In this document: positions 37,468 to 50,794 of the stretch, in pieces
Numbering within the stretch: position 1 is the stretch's first letter
Layout of the letters: each line of letters opens with the position of its first letter
NCBI GenBank assembly: GCA_905250075.1
Contig: CAJNOP010000009.1
Location: forward strand, 3,305,581 to 3,369,580
Source of the DNA: Rotaria sp. Silwood1
Lineage: Eukaryota > Rotifera > Eurotatoria > Philodinida > Philodinidae
Direction: 5' to 3'
DNA: 64,000 nucleotides
The notes under the pieces: model-generated
The model's input: the letters and a program-made list of their open reading frames with translations, nothing else
Database searches by the model: none
Told to the model about the DNA's origin: nothing
Program-made: the position numbers and the translations under genes

Positions 37468-39874
37468 AAATTAAATAAGAATGAATATTGTACGATTATA
37501 ATTTCTTAAAATTTAGTTGTTGCTTCACCATGAAGTCAAAAACAAATAACAATGTTTTTTTCTTGTGGTATAAAATATTTTTAATGTTTTTCTAGCCTGT
37601 ACTTACTCTTTTTTTGTCTGCTTATTAAAAGAAAGTATATGTTTATTACAAATTTCATATATTGATGATTGTGCCAATAATAGGATTGACAGTATAACAA
37701 GTTAAGATTTTTCACAATTTTCATTGATTTGTTTAAATAACTACGAAATAATCACGATTTATCATCAAAATCGAGCCAGTTTTGATCACATATGTAGACA
37801 TAAATGACTTCCAAATACGTGATCAATCACAAAGGATAACCTTAATCTCTTTATTCTTTGCAAAAATGTATAAAATAATCAAATTTGTAATTTATCTATT
37901 AACTACGTTCGATACATATCTACTTCTCTTTTTTTTTGACAAAAGCAAAAAAGAATCAATAGAAACATCAATATTCTTCATAAATATTAATTACGTATGT
38001 GTCATAAAAAAAGACATTTAACGTATTTCGAACACTTGATTTCAAACTACTTTATTAAATGATATGAAAATAATTATATAATTAATAATAAATAACAATA
38101 TCAAATATTGAATTTGGATGCATTTTTGTTTCTGATATTTTGTTCAGAAAACAAGATGATAAAGTGATAGGTGGATAACTTCGATTCTTTTTTTATGCCA
38201 ATATTAAAATTGACAAAAAAAAAAGGAAAACAATGTACGATCTGCTTCTGTTTTGGATTATCGCTAATCTGAAGAGACTATTTTCAATAATCAAACGTCA
38301 TTTACATTAAATATCAATAAATTATGAAAGAAAAATGAAAAAGCACTATCAAAATTATTAACAACCTTTCTGTGAAGACAAGATTATTATTTCCTCATTA
38401 ACAATTTTTCTTCGACTTCTAAAGAATTCTTCCCGAATAAACAAATATGATGCGTCATCGATTGTGTGAGAGTGTGATATAGTACTTTATACGATCGTCA
38501 TTTACGTCAAGAATCGGCATCGTCTGAAACAAATATCTTAAAGTTTCATTTAGACATCATATTATGATGAATAATTAATAATTTTTGTTCAGTTCGATCA
38601 AGCAACGTCACATCCATCATGTTTTCATGTTCTAGTGAGTCTTCTAATATTTGGAATATTTTTCTCTGATTATTATACACTGAAAATTTTTTTTTCGTCT
38701 CTTCATATAAGTATCGCTTTACTTATTCTGAACTACTTTACAAGTTGATTGCTAGCTTTCAATAAGCTCCAAACGATGCAATAAACTAGAACTTTTGAAA
38801 ATAAATACCGATTGCGTTTCATTGTGATCAAGGTCGATCTAAATATTAAACAAATGATATAAGCTATCTAATTTTTACGGTTCAATTTCATCTTTCCTTC
38901 GATTACTAGAAGGTACAACGTATAATATGACTCCTTTTACTTTTAATTATTAGCTAGGAAATGTTTCTTGAATTTGAATCCTATTCTCCCTAATATTTAA
39001 AAAGAAACAGTTCTATTCTTTGCCTGTTTCAATAATCCCATACAAGTTGGCTTTTTCCCAATATGTTCAACATATATGCTACTCAATCTTTGCAAGAAAA
39101 ACTTCGTCAACATCTATGGTTGCATAGATTTCTCTACAAAAACGATTATATGAATCTAATGTATTTTATCTGTGAAAACTAGCTTTTCAGTCACGTCAAA
39201 AACATCGATCTGAATAGCTGTGCCATTAAATTACTTACTATTTATAGATGATAACTTATGATAAGAATATGACTGCAGACAGTAATCGTATTTTACACGT
39301 AAATACACCATATACGATCGTACAAATGTTGTAATTTAACCGTACACGACTAATTTAACAAAGCATGTGTATAGATACGGTACATTTACTACTGGTAGAC
39401 GGTAACCGTAACAAAGTATCAGAGTTCACTTGCCTTTCAATGTAAGATATCAAAGGTAATAAATTTTCTTTCCTACTACAATTCCTATGCGTCGTCATTT
39501 GATTATAATGAAATAAGTCTCCTTTTTCCATATAAGAAAAACAAGTATACTTTCTGTACAGATGACACTAGCATACAAATATCGTGTAAAATTAATAATT
39601 ACTAATTTTATATAAACATCGAATTATGAAATTCTCTTGAAAGAATAATCCTCAATTATGAATAAGATATAGTCTTATTTACATTATTTAAGAAATCAAT
39701 TTCTTAACGTAAACTAACCAATAGAGAAAAGGAAGAAATTTCGTAAAAAATGGATATATTTATTTTCATGAAATAAGAGAGAGGTGCTAATTTTTTTCTC
39801 ATCGAACAAAAGGATTTTATCACTACGAATCAATATTGACATTATTAAATATTCGAAAATTTGATTTTCATTTT
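37468..39874. other. Intergenic region between the K2P-like gene and eIF3a
   Basis: About 2.4 kb of AT-rich DNA without a supported gene, repeat or RNA. It should contain the eIF3a promoter. Confidence 0.5.
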
Positions 39875-39876
39875 AG
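39875..39876 (+). promoter_or_regulatory. Splice acceptor 21 bases before the eIF3a start codon
   Basis: TTTTCATTTTAG ends at 39876, followed by an A-rich 21-base leader and the ATG at 39898. The acceptor without a visible upstream exon fits trans-splicing or a short 5'UTR intron. Confidence 0.45.
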
Positions 39877-39897
39877 ATAACAAAAAAAAATACAAAA

Positions 39898-42800
39898 ATG
39901 GTTTTCATGAAGCCTGAAAGTGCTCTACGACGAGCTGATGGTAAATTAATATTGTTTATATTTAAATTATTAATAACTATTTTTATTTTATCATCTAAAA
40001 TTTAGAATTAATTGATGTTGGTAGAAAACAACGTGCTTTGGAAACACTCTTTGAAGTTATTACATCACGTCGTCATCGAACATGGACGAAAACACATGAA
40101 CCATTAATGGAAAAATTTTTGGATTTATGTGTTGAATTAAAAAAAAGTCAATTGGCTAAAGATGGTCTTCATCAATATAAAACAATTTCACAAACGGTTA
40201 GAATTTCATTGTTTATTGAGTTAAGAAAACAAAAAATACGAAATCATTTTTATTTTTTATTAGGTATCGGTTAAATCACTTGAAGATGTTATCATGAAAT
40301 TTCTCAAACAAGGTGAACAACGATGTTTAAATGCTCGAAAAGAAGCTACAAATGCTCTTGTGGATATTGATGATTTAGAAGTTCTACAAACACCTGAAAG
40401 GTATTTAAAAATGAATATATTTTTGTTCATAGGACCAGTTATATGTCTTATTGAAAATAGTGCAAAAGTTTTCTCATCTAACGGTAGATTTTGACCAAAG
40501 ACTCATTCACAACATTTAGAATGCTCATAGTAGGTTTTATAGTAGTGTTCATTTTGAATAATTTATTTTTGATTGTCTAAAAATATTTCGGAATCTCTAT
40601 TTCTGTTTTATATATTACATTTGAGAAAAAATATCTTTGTTATATACGAGCTTCTCGTGCTATTAAATTTTATACAATTCAATATAGTTTTAAATAAAAA
40701 AAAAATATAATTCGGATTGGACATATTGAGGCAAGTAATAACGTCAAAATAGATAGCTACTAGATGAACTTATTTTAATATATATAAACATAAGGCAACA
40801 AATTTTCCGAAACGTTAATTTTTAATGTCATTCTTATTCCCCTGAGAAATAGAATAAAAAAAAAACGTTCCTTGAGGATACTATTTTCTATGTTTAGATA
40901 TGAACTAGAGTTGTAACCGGTCGGTCGGAAAATTCTATTGATATGTCATTTTTTATTAATAAAATATGTAGAGAGAACGTTTGAATACATTTATGAAAAT
41001 AACCAAACAGTTTTATAATTTTCAAGATTTCGACTTTTGCTATGGAGTAAATGGTTCTTTTATCTATGTTGTACAGAGAACCATCGTATATTTCATTTTT
41101 GAAAAAACTTTAGTGTAACAAGGTAAATGAGTGTTCTTTTCGAAGATATTTCTATTAATCGATTGAAAATGATTAGATTCTACTTTTATGTGTACATGTA
41201 CCGACTGCTAGGCTGACAATCATAATTAATATTTTTCTTAGGTGTATAGAGTGATGACTTTGATATGTTGAGTTAAAATCTATTTGTCACCTTCTGCTTG
41301 AATTCTGAAGGAATTGTCTTATTAGTTTTATTGTTATTCAGAAGACTTGAACTTGATCATTATAGATTTCCATCTAAAATTGTGAATCGATGCCTTGATT
41401 AATAGTGATGACTGATGTTTTGTTTGATAACGTCTTTTTTAAATTTTGTGAAATTCGAGAAGTTTTGAGAAGAAAAAATCAAATCGTAGAGGATGTTCTG
41501 ATCACAAACTAAATAACCAAATTCATGAAATGATTGATTTTAAATATCGAAAATTTTCAAAACTTCATTGTCTATTTTTGTTTCGCAATAGAATCAAGAT
41601 ACATTTCTATTTTTCATCTAATTTACCAATTAAAATTCTTTATTTCGATTAATAATAATTTTGTCCTTTTATCTTTTTTCTATACAGTCTTCTACTCAGT
41701 GCAGTCAGTGGTGAATCACAACAAGATCGTACTGATCGTGATATGCTTGCACCATGGTTAAAATTCGTCTGGGAATCTTATAAACAATGTCTAGATTTAT
41801 TAAAAAATAATAATCGTGTTGAAAAAATCTATCAAGAAGTTGCACGAATGGGTTTTCGTTTTTGTCAACAATATAATCGTCGACCTGAATTTCGAAAATT
41901 ATGTGATACAATTCGTACACATTTTACACAATCACAAAAATATTCACAACAACTGTATAGTGTGAATTTTCAATTACCAGAAACACAAGCACTTCATTTA
42001 GAAACACGTTTAGTTCAACTTGATACAGCAATTGCAATGGAATTATGGCAGGTAGTTTATGCAAAAAAAAAACATTTATAAAAAGAAAAGCTGTTAGCAT
42101 AATTTCTGTAGGATTAAAATGTGAAATGTGATGTAGCTGTTCTTATTAATTACAGGGAAATTACTTTATTCTATCTATTTTGGAACACATTCTTTCATCA
42201 TTCTTGTCCAGTGATACAATTAAGAAGTGTAAAATTCGACAAAAGGCTCTACTCTATCAAGAATGTAGGATAGAAGTGCAGTTGTATCTCGACTAAGTAC
42301 GTAACAAAGAGAATTATGATGAATGTTACCTGATGATACATAAGGCTCTTTTTTACTTCAAAACTCTGAGAAGGAACGACTTTCTGAGTCAGGATATGGG
42401 TGTGAATCTGCTCTTGAAAGTCACTCACACCTACAAAAATCGATATAACCTTTCATAATTTTCTTTGTATTTAAGCAATCGTAGTACACTTTTACTGCGG
42501 ATCTACATTTGCAATGGAGTATGTATGCACAAATATAAAGGTGTCTAGCGAATAGGATAGCTAAGATCCGATGGCACGAAGATTTTTATCCACTACTGTG
42601 CGATATTTGATTGTGTATTAACAGCATCTGTAACAGAGAGGACCGACATTGCTAAGGCGTCTATGAGAAGTTTAAATATCTAATCTTATTCTTCAACACT
42701 TCTACTTGATTGTGTTTCATAAGATTAATTGTTATTTTTAGGAAGCTTTTAAAGCAGTTGAAGATATTCATGCATTCACAACAATATCGAAAAAAACACC

Positions 42801-45149
42801 AAGACCACAACAATTAGCATCTTATTATAATAAAGTGGCACTCGTTTTTTGGAAAGCAGGCAATTATGTATTTCATGCAACAACTGTTCTTAAATTATAT
42901 GTTTTACATAAAGAACAAAAAAAAAATATCACACATGCTGAATTAAGTCGTTTATCAACAAAAGCTTGTAAGTTATTTACTAATTGAAGATTTTCTTTGT
43001 TTTAATCAATATATTTTTAGTATTATCTATACTTTCAATTCCATTACCAACACCACGAACACAAATTGATGAACATTTAGAAACGGATGAAACAATTAAT
43101 GAAAAACAAAAACGTTTAACAAGTTTATTATCATTACAACAAATTCCAACACGTGCAAGTCTTATACATGATATGATTAAACAAGGTGTTTTAAATTTTG
43201 TTTATCCTGAATTAAAAAATATGTATGAATGGTTAGAAGTTGAATTTAATCCATTAAAATTATCAGCTAAAATGGAAGAAAGTATTCAATTTGTTGAAAA
43301 ACTTGCTCAACCTGAATATTCACAATATATGCCAGCATTACGTGATGTAACTGTTGTTCGTTTACTTCAACAAATTTCACAAGTTTATCAAACAATTGAA
43401 TTAAAACGTTTTATTGATCTTGCACCACCTATGGATAAACATCGATTAGAAAAAATTATTGTTAATGCTGCAAAAAATAATGATGTTCAAGTTCGAATTG
43501 AACATAAATCAAAAGCATTAACATTTGGTACTGATTTAAGTGTTTCAAATGGACAATCAACAACAAGTGAAACTGGTCTAAAAACAAATATTATTCAAAA
43601 AATGCCAAATGAGCAAATACGTAATCAACTTTTATCAATATCACGTGCACTTTACGCGTCAATGGAAATTATTAATGAAAAACCTAATAAAGAACGTAAT
43701 GATAAATTAAGACGAGAAATTGCTCAAACTTATTATCGAGATGAATTAACACAACGTAAAGAAATATTAAAACGACGAGAACTTATTGAACGTTATAAAG
43801 AAGAAAAAGAAAAAGAATCAATATCAAAGGTAAGATAAAAACAATATCACCGGTTTATAATTTGTTCGATATGCCTATGATCTATTGTTTTCTCTTTCGT
43901 TTTAAAATTAGATCAGACAAGCAGAAATTGTTTCTCGACATCAACAAGATGAACGTGAAAAAGAAGATAAGAGTCGTCGTGAAGCTGATCAAAAACGTCG
44001 TCTTGCTGAAGCAGCATTAGAACGTGAAAAAGAAGAACATCGTTTTAATATGAAAATTGCTATTGATAAATTACGAGAATCTGAAATAGGTCGTAAAATA
44101 ATTGAACTTATTGGTGAAGAAGAATTATATAAATATGATCCTGAATCATTAAATTCTTTACATATTGATGCTGTTATAAAATATAGTCGAGAACAAAAAG
44201 AAAAATTAAAAGTTCAATATAAAAAAGTTGATTTTCTTATTCGTGCATTCCATGAAGCAGAAGTTCCTTTAATGCAAAAACAAAATGAAGATGAATTACG
44301 ACAACGTTATCAAATTCAACTTGCTGAACGTGAACGTGCTATTGAACGACGTGAACGTCTTATACGTATGGACAATGATAAAAAAGATTTTCTTCAATCA
44401 ATACGTGGACAAAGACATGAAGATTTTGTTTTACATATGCAAGCATTTGAACAACGTTTAAATGTAGCACGTCAACAACGTTTAGAACAATTACGTCGTG
44501 AACATATTGAAAAGAAAAAACAAGATTGGAGAAAACAAAAACAATTAGAAAAACAACAAAAACAAAATGAAAAACAACGAAAAATTCAAGCTGAAATAGA
44601 ACGTCAAAAAAATGAACGTTTAGAAAAAATACGTGCAGATGCTGATGAAAGAAATAAAAAATTAGCTGAACAAACTAGAAAACAACGTGAACGTGAAGAA
44701 GAAATTGAAAAAAAATTACAAGAAGAACGAGAAGCTTCAAGAAAGACAGTAGCTGAAAATCGTCGTTCAACTACTCATTATCAAGATAAAGATAAAACCG
44801 ATAGGTTTGTATTTTATTAAAACTTTTATTAATATTTTTTTTTTTTTTATTTTGTAAAAATATTTTTTCAGTGGACCATGGCGACGTACACCACGTGATA
44901 ATGAGAGTACTCCACCATCATATGCTGATTCGAAGGATAGCCGGCGTAATCGAAATGAAGATCAACGGTAAAAATTAGAAATTGTTTTCTTTTTTTCTTA
45001 TAAGACTATATTATCAATTTTAGTCCAAGGGGTAATGATCGACGTTTAGATGAACCATCATTAAATAAAGGCTCATCAAGTGATTCATGGAAATCAAAAC
45101 CAAGATCCGATCAACAAAATCGTGATGATAGACGAGGATTACCATCATC

Positions 45150-45181
<32 letters not shown>

Positions 45182-46789
45182 CATCACCATCATCATCAGA
45201 GCGATGGACAGAACGAAATTCTGAAGCAGGAGGCAAATGGCAAACTGTGGAAAAGAAACGTCCTAATCAGTAAGAGTTTTAAACAATTTCTTCAATTGAA
45301 TGTTTAATTTTCTTTTTGGTGAAACACAATCTAAAAGGGGATGTTAAAATAAATAGAGTAGAAATTTGCATCTCTCGCACAGTGAACAGCAACTCAATAA
45401 AATCAATTTCTGTAACCTATTAAATTTCCAATCGAAAATACGAACTCAAATATATATACATTTTAAAACTCCTACATTGATTGTTTCATTCTAACCATAA
45501 TTCATAGGTAGTTTCGAACTGTGAAGTTCTAATCATGAAATGTTGATAACTCATGAAGGAATTTTTCTAGAAACTAAATCGTTTCTAGATCAAGGTTACA
45601 TTAATTTGATGAGTGTTGGTGAACATAGAAAAAGTCTACAATGGTTTAGTTTTCTAGGCCTCGATTCTTATAATATTGAATTTCTACTGTATATTTAAAC
45701 ATAATTTCGTAGTCTTCTTGAGATTACGTTGAAAATTGACTTAGAAGGTTCTATTTGAAAATTTGCATAAATAATATTCTTGATCTAACTAATTCGTTTC
45801 TGAAATTTTCAGTGTTTTTCTTTGCTTTCGTCGTGAGATACGAATATTTAAAATTTTATTATGTAAAAAAAAAACAAATGTCGTACTTGCATTCGTATTT
45901 TACGACAGAAGGAATAGAAAAAAGCTGAAACTTTCAGAATGAATTAGTTTCATTTAGAACATGGCTTGTGTAAAAGCTTCGAGTCGAAACCACAAAGTCA
46001 ACTTTCATCATGACCTGAGGGAGACAAAAGGAATTTTGTTGAAAAAATTCACTAAAAAAATCTAGTTCTCCGAAATCTTACGAGTAAAAGAGGCTTGATG
46101 AACACAGATAATCAGTATCAAGTGTCAACCATAATTACACAAAATTCCAAGTTATTAGCTACAATAATTGTAAGAATTGTGTCTGGCTTCCTTTTCGGTT
46201 CACTATGTTCCCATGCTCCGGATCACAGATCGCGACAGACTTTGTTGATATACGATCACAGATTTACGTTTCGTTACAATATTTGAAATACTTTCTTATT
46301 ACATTTTTGAAGAGGAATGCTGAAGAAGTATGTTGCGAAATAGATCAGAATAAAAATATCTTCCTGTAATTAGCAATTACATCATGTTTTTCATTTTAAT
46401 CCTGCAAAGATGACACTAACAAGTTTTATATTTATTTATTGATTTCATGAATAGATCACGACCTGATAATGATCGTCCATCAAGTCAACGTTCAGGTGAA
46501 TCATCGTCATCCAGTGGACTTTGGAGATCAAAAGCACGTACTACAGATGAAACACGGGATAATCCTCGTGGTGGTGTCTCGAATCCATCTGATAATTGGC
46601 GACAAGTGAATGAAAGTAGTAGTTGGCGCACACGAGAAAAACAACGTTTAAATAGGTTTGTTTATTTTTTGAAAAAAAAACGATTGATATTCTTAAATAA
46701 TTAATTTTAGTTGGCGTGCCAATGAAAGCGACGAGGAAAATGAACGTTCTACATCTGATAATCAACATATGGGCGGTAATCGAGAATAA
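39898..46789 (+). CDS. EIF3A: Eukaryotic translation initiation factor 3 subunit A
   Basis: The largest scaffold subunit of eIF3, which binds the 40S ribosome during initiation in the cytoplasm. Eleven exons: 39898-39940, 40006-40196, 40264-40400, 41688-42051, 42742-42967, 43021-43829, 43912-44804, 44872-44967, 45024-45269, 46455-46655, 46711-46789, giving 1,094 residues. Diagnostic blocks: PESALRRADELIDVG at the N terminus, [72 protein letters not shown], and the PCI region (WLEVEFNPLKL, VVRLLQQISQVYQ, NDVQVRIEHKSKALTFGTDL, MPNEQIRNQLL). A very long Arg/Glu/Lys-rich helix follows (exons 6-7). The tail is Arg/Ser/Asp-rich and shorter than the vertebrate repeat tail (human protein 1,382 residues). 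Introns starting at 40401, 42052 and 45270 exceed 600 bases and hold nothing I recognise. Confidence 0.95.
45151..45180 (+). repeat. (CAA)10 tract in the eIF3a tail
   Basis: Ten consecutive CAA codons give a Gln10 run in exon 9, followed by a TCA-rich Ser stretch. A likely length-variable coding microsatellite in the disordered tail. Confidence 0.9.
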
Positions 46790-46970
46790 CTGGCCTAGTG
46801 AAATAACAAGTGATTCCACATCATCTTCTCTTTTTTTTTAAACATTCTTAATGGGTATCATCTCTTATGTGTGTTTCTCTTACGATATTCACACAGTTAT
46901 ATCTTTTTTTTTTGTTGAAGAAAACAGAAGAAAAAAACTAAAATAAAATATGATACTTTCGTTCTTTGAA

Positions 46971-46976
46971 AATAAA
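46971..46976 (+). terminator. Polyadenylation signal for eIF3a
   Basis: AATAAA about 180 bases after the stop; a second AATAAA-containing stretch lies near 46942. Confidence 0.5.
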
Positions 46977-47080
46977 GTTTTGTTTTATTTATTGGTAAAA
47001 GACAGTTCATATATCTGTTTTAGTTTAGAATAATTTCATAGGTCAGATAATTTATTGAAAAAAAGATTTGTTCTATACGT

Positions 47081-47530
47081 ATGTCAGATTTATTATTTAA
47101 TCGCTTATTATTAAGTTTTATTAATGTTAAAAATCGACTTGAATCTCTATTAAATTTATGTTCTATTAATGAATATCGATTAGATATAAAAGAAATTCAA
47201 ATATATATAAGATCTGTATCAAATTTAATTGATAATCTTCAATATGAATTCAAAATAAATGATAATTTGAAACTGTTTTCAAATCGTTCTTTATGTAAAA
47301 ATAGTTGGACATGGAAAAAAATTCAACAATTAAATAACGAAGAACAATCTTTTAACTTAGAATTACTCGCTCTATTACGTCTACAAATGTTAGCTACATG
47401 TTTTAATAAATTTGACAAACAAAAATTTCGTAAACAAATAACAAGTTCTAATATCAATAAACAATATCATTCGAATATCATGATGAAATTGATTGAAGAA
47501 GTGAATAAATCATTGTTTTTTCATAGATAA
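47081..47530 (+). CDS. Uncharacterised small helical protein
   Basis: An uninterrupted 149-residue frame with an ATG start, not overlapping other genes and lying 290 bases after eIF3a in the same direction. It is rich in Leu, Ile, Asn and Lys and reads as three or four amphipathic helices, with no signal peptide, membrane segment or motif I know. Codon use (A/T-ending) matches the neighbouring genes. A polypyrimidine/AG acceptor just upstream is not obvious. It could be a small coiled-coil subunit of a complex or an orphan gene; function unknown. Confidence 0.5.
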   Translation: MSDLLFNRLLLSFINVKNRLESLLNLCSINEYRLDIKEIQIYIRSVSNLIDNLQYEFKINDNLKLFSNRSLCKNSWTWKKIQQLNNEEQSFNLELLALLRLQMLATCFNKFDKQKFRKQITSSNINKQYHSNIMMKLIEEVNKSLFFHR

Positions 47531-47996
47531 AAAGAAGCATGAAGAAAACTATCTAAAATTTATAGTATCATTTTTATTAATATTTCATTTATAGAATGCA
47601 GACATTGAACTACTATAAAAATGCTAAGAAGAGACAACAGTAGTGTCGGTGTGGGTAAAGAGAAGACCACTGCCAACACCTACATTCTTTTTCTTGATCT
47701 GCAGTTAAGTTATTCAAAGTTTATGGAGCATAAGGAAATTTCATCAAAAATACAAATGGTTTTTAAGCGTATTATCTTAATTCATAAACATCTGATATTT
47801 GTATGAATATCGTATTTTGAAAGAATACTTCACATCCTATCGATTAGTATTAAATTGAAGCTTTTATTTTTTATTTTTATTGATTCATATTTATTTAAGA
47901 ATGTATTTCACTACTATCAGTTATAGACGATAGTTGCTCATGACACATAGAAAATAGTGTTGAAAATCTTCAATTAGTTTATCCTCTTTTAATTGA

Positions 47997-50548
47997 TTGA
48001 ATATTTCGACTAAACCAACAATCTCATGTGATCATATACATATCAATAAATCTTCATTGTCATTTATTCCACGATATGATCCTAACAAAAACCTTCTTGA
48101 TCTTCCACAAGAAATTCTTCTTCATATATTTTCTTTTATTTGTCCATGTGAACTTATTAGTAACATAGCTCCAACATGTTGATTATTTGCTAATTTAATT
48201 CTCACACGTTGTTATTCTCATCTTGATTTATCAACATTAGTATCTATATATGATGTTCCTCGATTATTTAACCATTTATCATATCTTCAATCAATAAGAT
48301 TTATTGATTGGAAAAATGATATAAGTATTTTAACATGGTCTATATGGTTTGCTATACTTTCGAGAAAATCATCGAATCTTAAAAAAATACATTTTCAAAA
48401 TGTTTTTATATATCCAATATTAATTTGTCTTGTAATTGAATATTTTCCTCACTGCTTAGAAACAATTATATTTGATTATCAACAAGATAATAATTATAAA
48501 AATTTTGATTTCATTTTATGTTTACTTGGAAATGAAAATTTAAAACTAAGAAGTTTAACAGCTTCATATCAATTAGGAATTACAAATTTTGGTATTTTAC
48601 AACTTGTTAAGAATCTTAATATATTAGTTGAACTTAACTTACTTAATATTAATGCAATAAATGATCAGTAAGAAAGATCATTTTTTGCTAAAAAATTTTA
48701 TTTTATTTTCATAGATCGATTAAAATTTTGTGCGATAAATATTATATTTATTTAGAAACTCTGAGAATTGATGGTGCACAATTAACAGATAAAGCTTTAG
48801 ATTTTATAGCACAATGTCATCAATTACGAAAACTTATGATTGAATTTTGTACAAATATGACAGGTGCAAATTTTTCTATTCCAAGTAAGAATGTATTATT
48901 CAAAAAAAAAAATAATGATTCAAATTCTTTAAAACTAAATAGAATTTTCATAAACTTGAACAATTATATTTATCAACATTAAATAATATATCATCGAAAT
49001 CATTTCAATTATTATTTAATAAAAATTGTACTTTTAACTATTTACATAGTCTAACATTAGGTGAATGTCATATGATTGATGATAATTGTGTTCGGTTGAT
49101 TGTTCAATGGTAAAAATAATGGATGGACCATAATGAATTGAACTTATTGTACATGCAATGTTTCAATTATTGATTATTAATATACATATATATCAAAAGA
49201 AGGAGAATTTCAAGCTCTACGAAACTGTATACTTCACTTTTACCAATAAATGTTTTTTTTTTTTAATTTCGAGGCAACTCCTATATATCCTAGAGCAGAA
49301 CTAAAAATAAGCGAAAAAAAACGTTTGATATTACTACTTAGAAATTCATTTGAATAGGCTTAACACCGACTCAAATCGATAACATATTATTTATTCGTTC
49401 ATACAATAAATTCGAGAAAAGGCAATAATAAGAAAACTTATCTTTTCTTGCTGTTCGTCTACTTATATTGATTACATTTTGAAGCTTGTATCTTTATGTT
49501 TGGTGTATTATTATTTTGTTCATCTTATGAATATAGAGACTATATTTTTTTAAAATGTAAATGATATTTAACATCATACTGCATATATAGACAAATTTTT
49601 ATTGTTGTCAAAAATGCAATGAAGAAACCGATTTGTAGATATGACGCAGAAGGCTCCTTGGTCTTACTAGAACTAACTTTTTGATGAGATATTCTGCATC
49701 CTGAAAAATGAGAATGACTGAATGATAATATCTTATAGAATGAGGAGCAAGATGAAGCCAATCGTCATGTAACGATCTCTGATAGAGAATGGAATTCCGT
49801 ATTATTTCGGTATTCAAATACGACCTTTGCAACTCCAATTTAACTAAAAAATACTTCATTACATTAAAAAAAATCACCACAAAGGATATGTTCAACTTCC
49901 TAGCAAAACTTGGATATAAGAAAGTGGATCAACTAAGTAGAGGACCGAATTCTTAATCTTTGGATACAAAACTCTTTACTGTCAAGATCCTTCATACTTT
50001 TGAAAAGCACGAGCAACAGTATGTCGCATTGAGAATATTTGAGGTATATAAATATTTGGATTGTCGTGTAAATGCAAAATAGTCTTTTTAAAAGTGAAAT
50101 TCTTGGTTTTGTAATGCTTAAAGTTCTCGATATTTTTGTTTACAAATCTTTTATATGAATTAAAATGAGAGAAAAATTGTATTCATAATTAGTTCGATTC
50201 ATCATGGTTCACCCACTATTTATTTATTTAGTTTTTTTTCAATATTTGTTTTCTAGTTGTCCTCATTTAATTGATTTAACCTGTTCATCAGCATATGGTA
50301 TTACTGATGAAGGTTTTAATGAAATTGTAACTCATTGTAATAATCAACTTCGATATTTTACTTTAACAGGTTGCCATCAAATTTATGGTGAAATATTACT
50401 TGATGTATCAGAAAAATATTTAAAATCAATAGAATATCTTAACTTAGATAAATGTAATAAAATAGATGATATTATTTTAATTGAGTTATTTCAACGAAAA
50501 AAATTCATATCAATTGTTAATTCTTATGGATCATTAATTGAACTTTAG
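47997..50548 (+). pseudogene. F-box / leucine-rich-repeat protein, decayed
   Basis: Segments 47997-48667, 48715-48884, 48943-49109 and 50257-50548 together encode an F-box (LLDLPQEILLHIFSFICPCELI) followed by LRR units of the Cys-containing type (TLRIDGAQLTDKALDFIAQCHQLRKL-like, then CPHLIDLTC and GITDEGFNEIVTHC). Such proteins are substrate receptors of SCF ubiquitin ligases. Damage: no ATG starts the frame (TTG follows an in-frame TGA at 47994). A TGA at 48180-48182 replaces the position where F-boxes usually have Trp. The consensus splice from 48884 to 48943 shifts frame and meets TAA, whereas a weak alternative donor (GTATTA at 48894) would keep it. The other junctions and the final stop remain good, so the decay is recent. 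The intron 49110-50256 holds nothing else. Confidence 0.7.
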
Positions 50549-50589
50549 AAATACAAGTTTTTTTTTTTTATTTGTATCAATTATAATTT

Positions 50590-50595
50590 AATAAA
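50590..50595 (+). terminator. Polyadenylation signal after the F-box/LRR pseudogene
   Basis: AATAAA 42 bases after the terminal stop codon, still intact although the reading frame is broken. Confidence 0.4.
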
Positions 50596-50794
50596 TGTGC
50601 AATCATCATTGTGAAGAAAGAAAAAATATCCTTGTCTTAGTTTCTTTTTTAATTATTGCAAGCCTAAGGTTATTCGTGTATGCACAATGTTCAATAGTGT
50701 CACGCATGATTGATAATTATGTGTCGTGCCATGTATTGAGAGAAGAAAAATGATGCTTACGTTCAATTGATTGAAGGCATTCATACAGATATAC

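Noticed and set aside
45080..45307. Frame with Asn and His runs
   Set aside because: Out-of-frame reading of the CAA/TCA repeat in eIF3a exon 9.
46541..46819. Minus-strand 92-residue frame over the last eIF3a exons
   Set aside because: Antisense shadow; eIF3a exons 10-11 read through with good splice sites.
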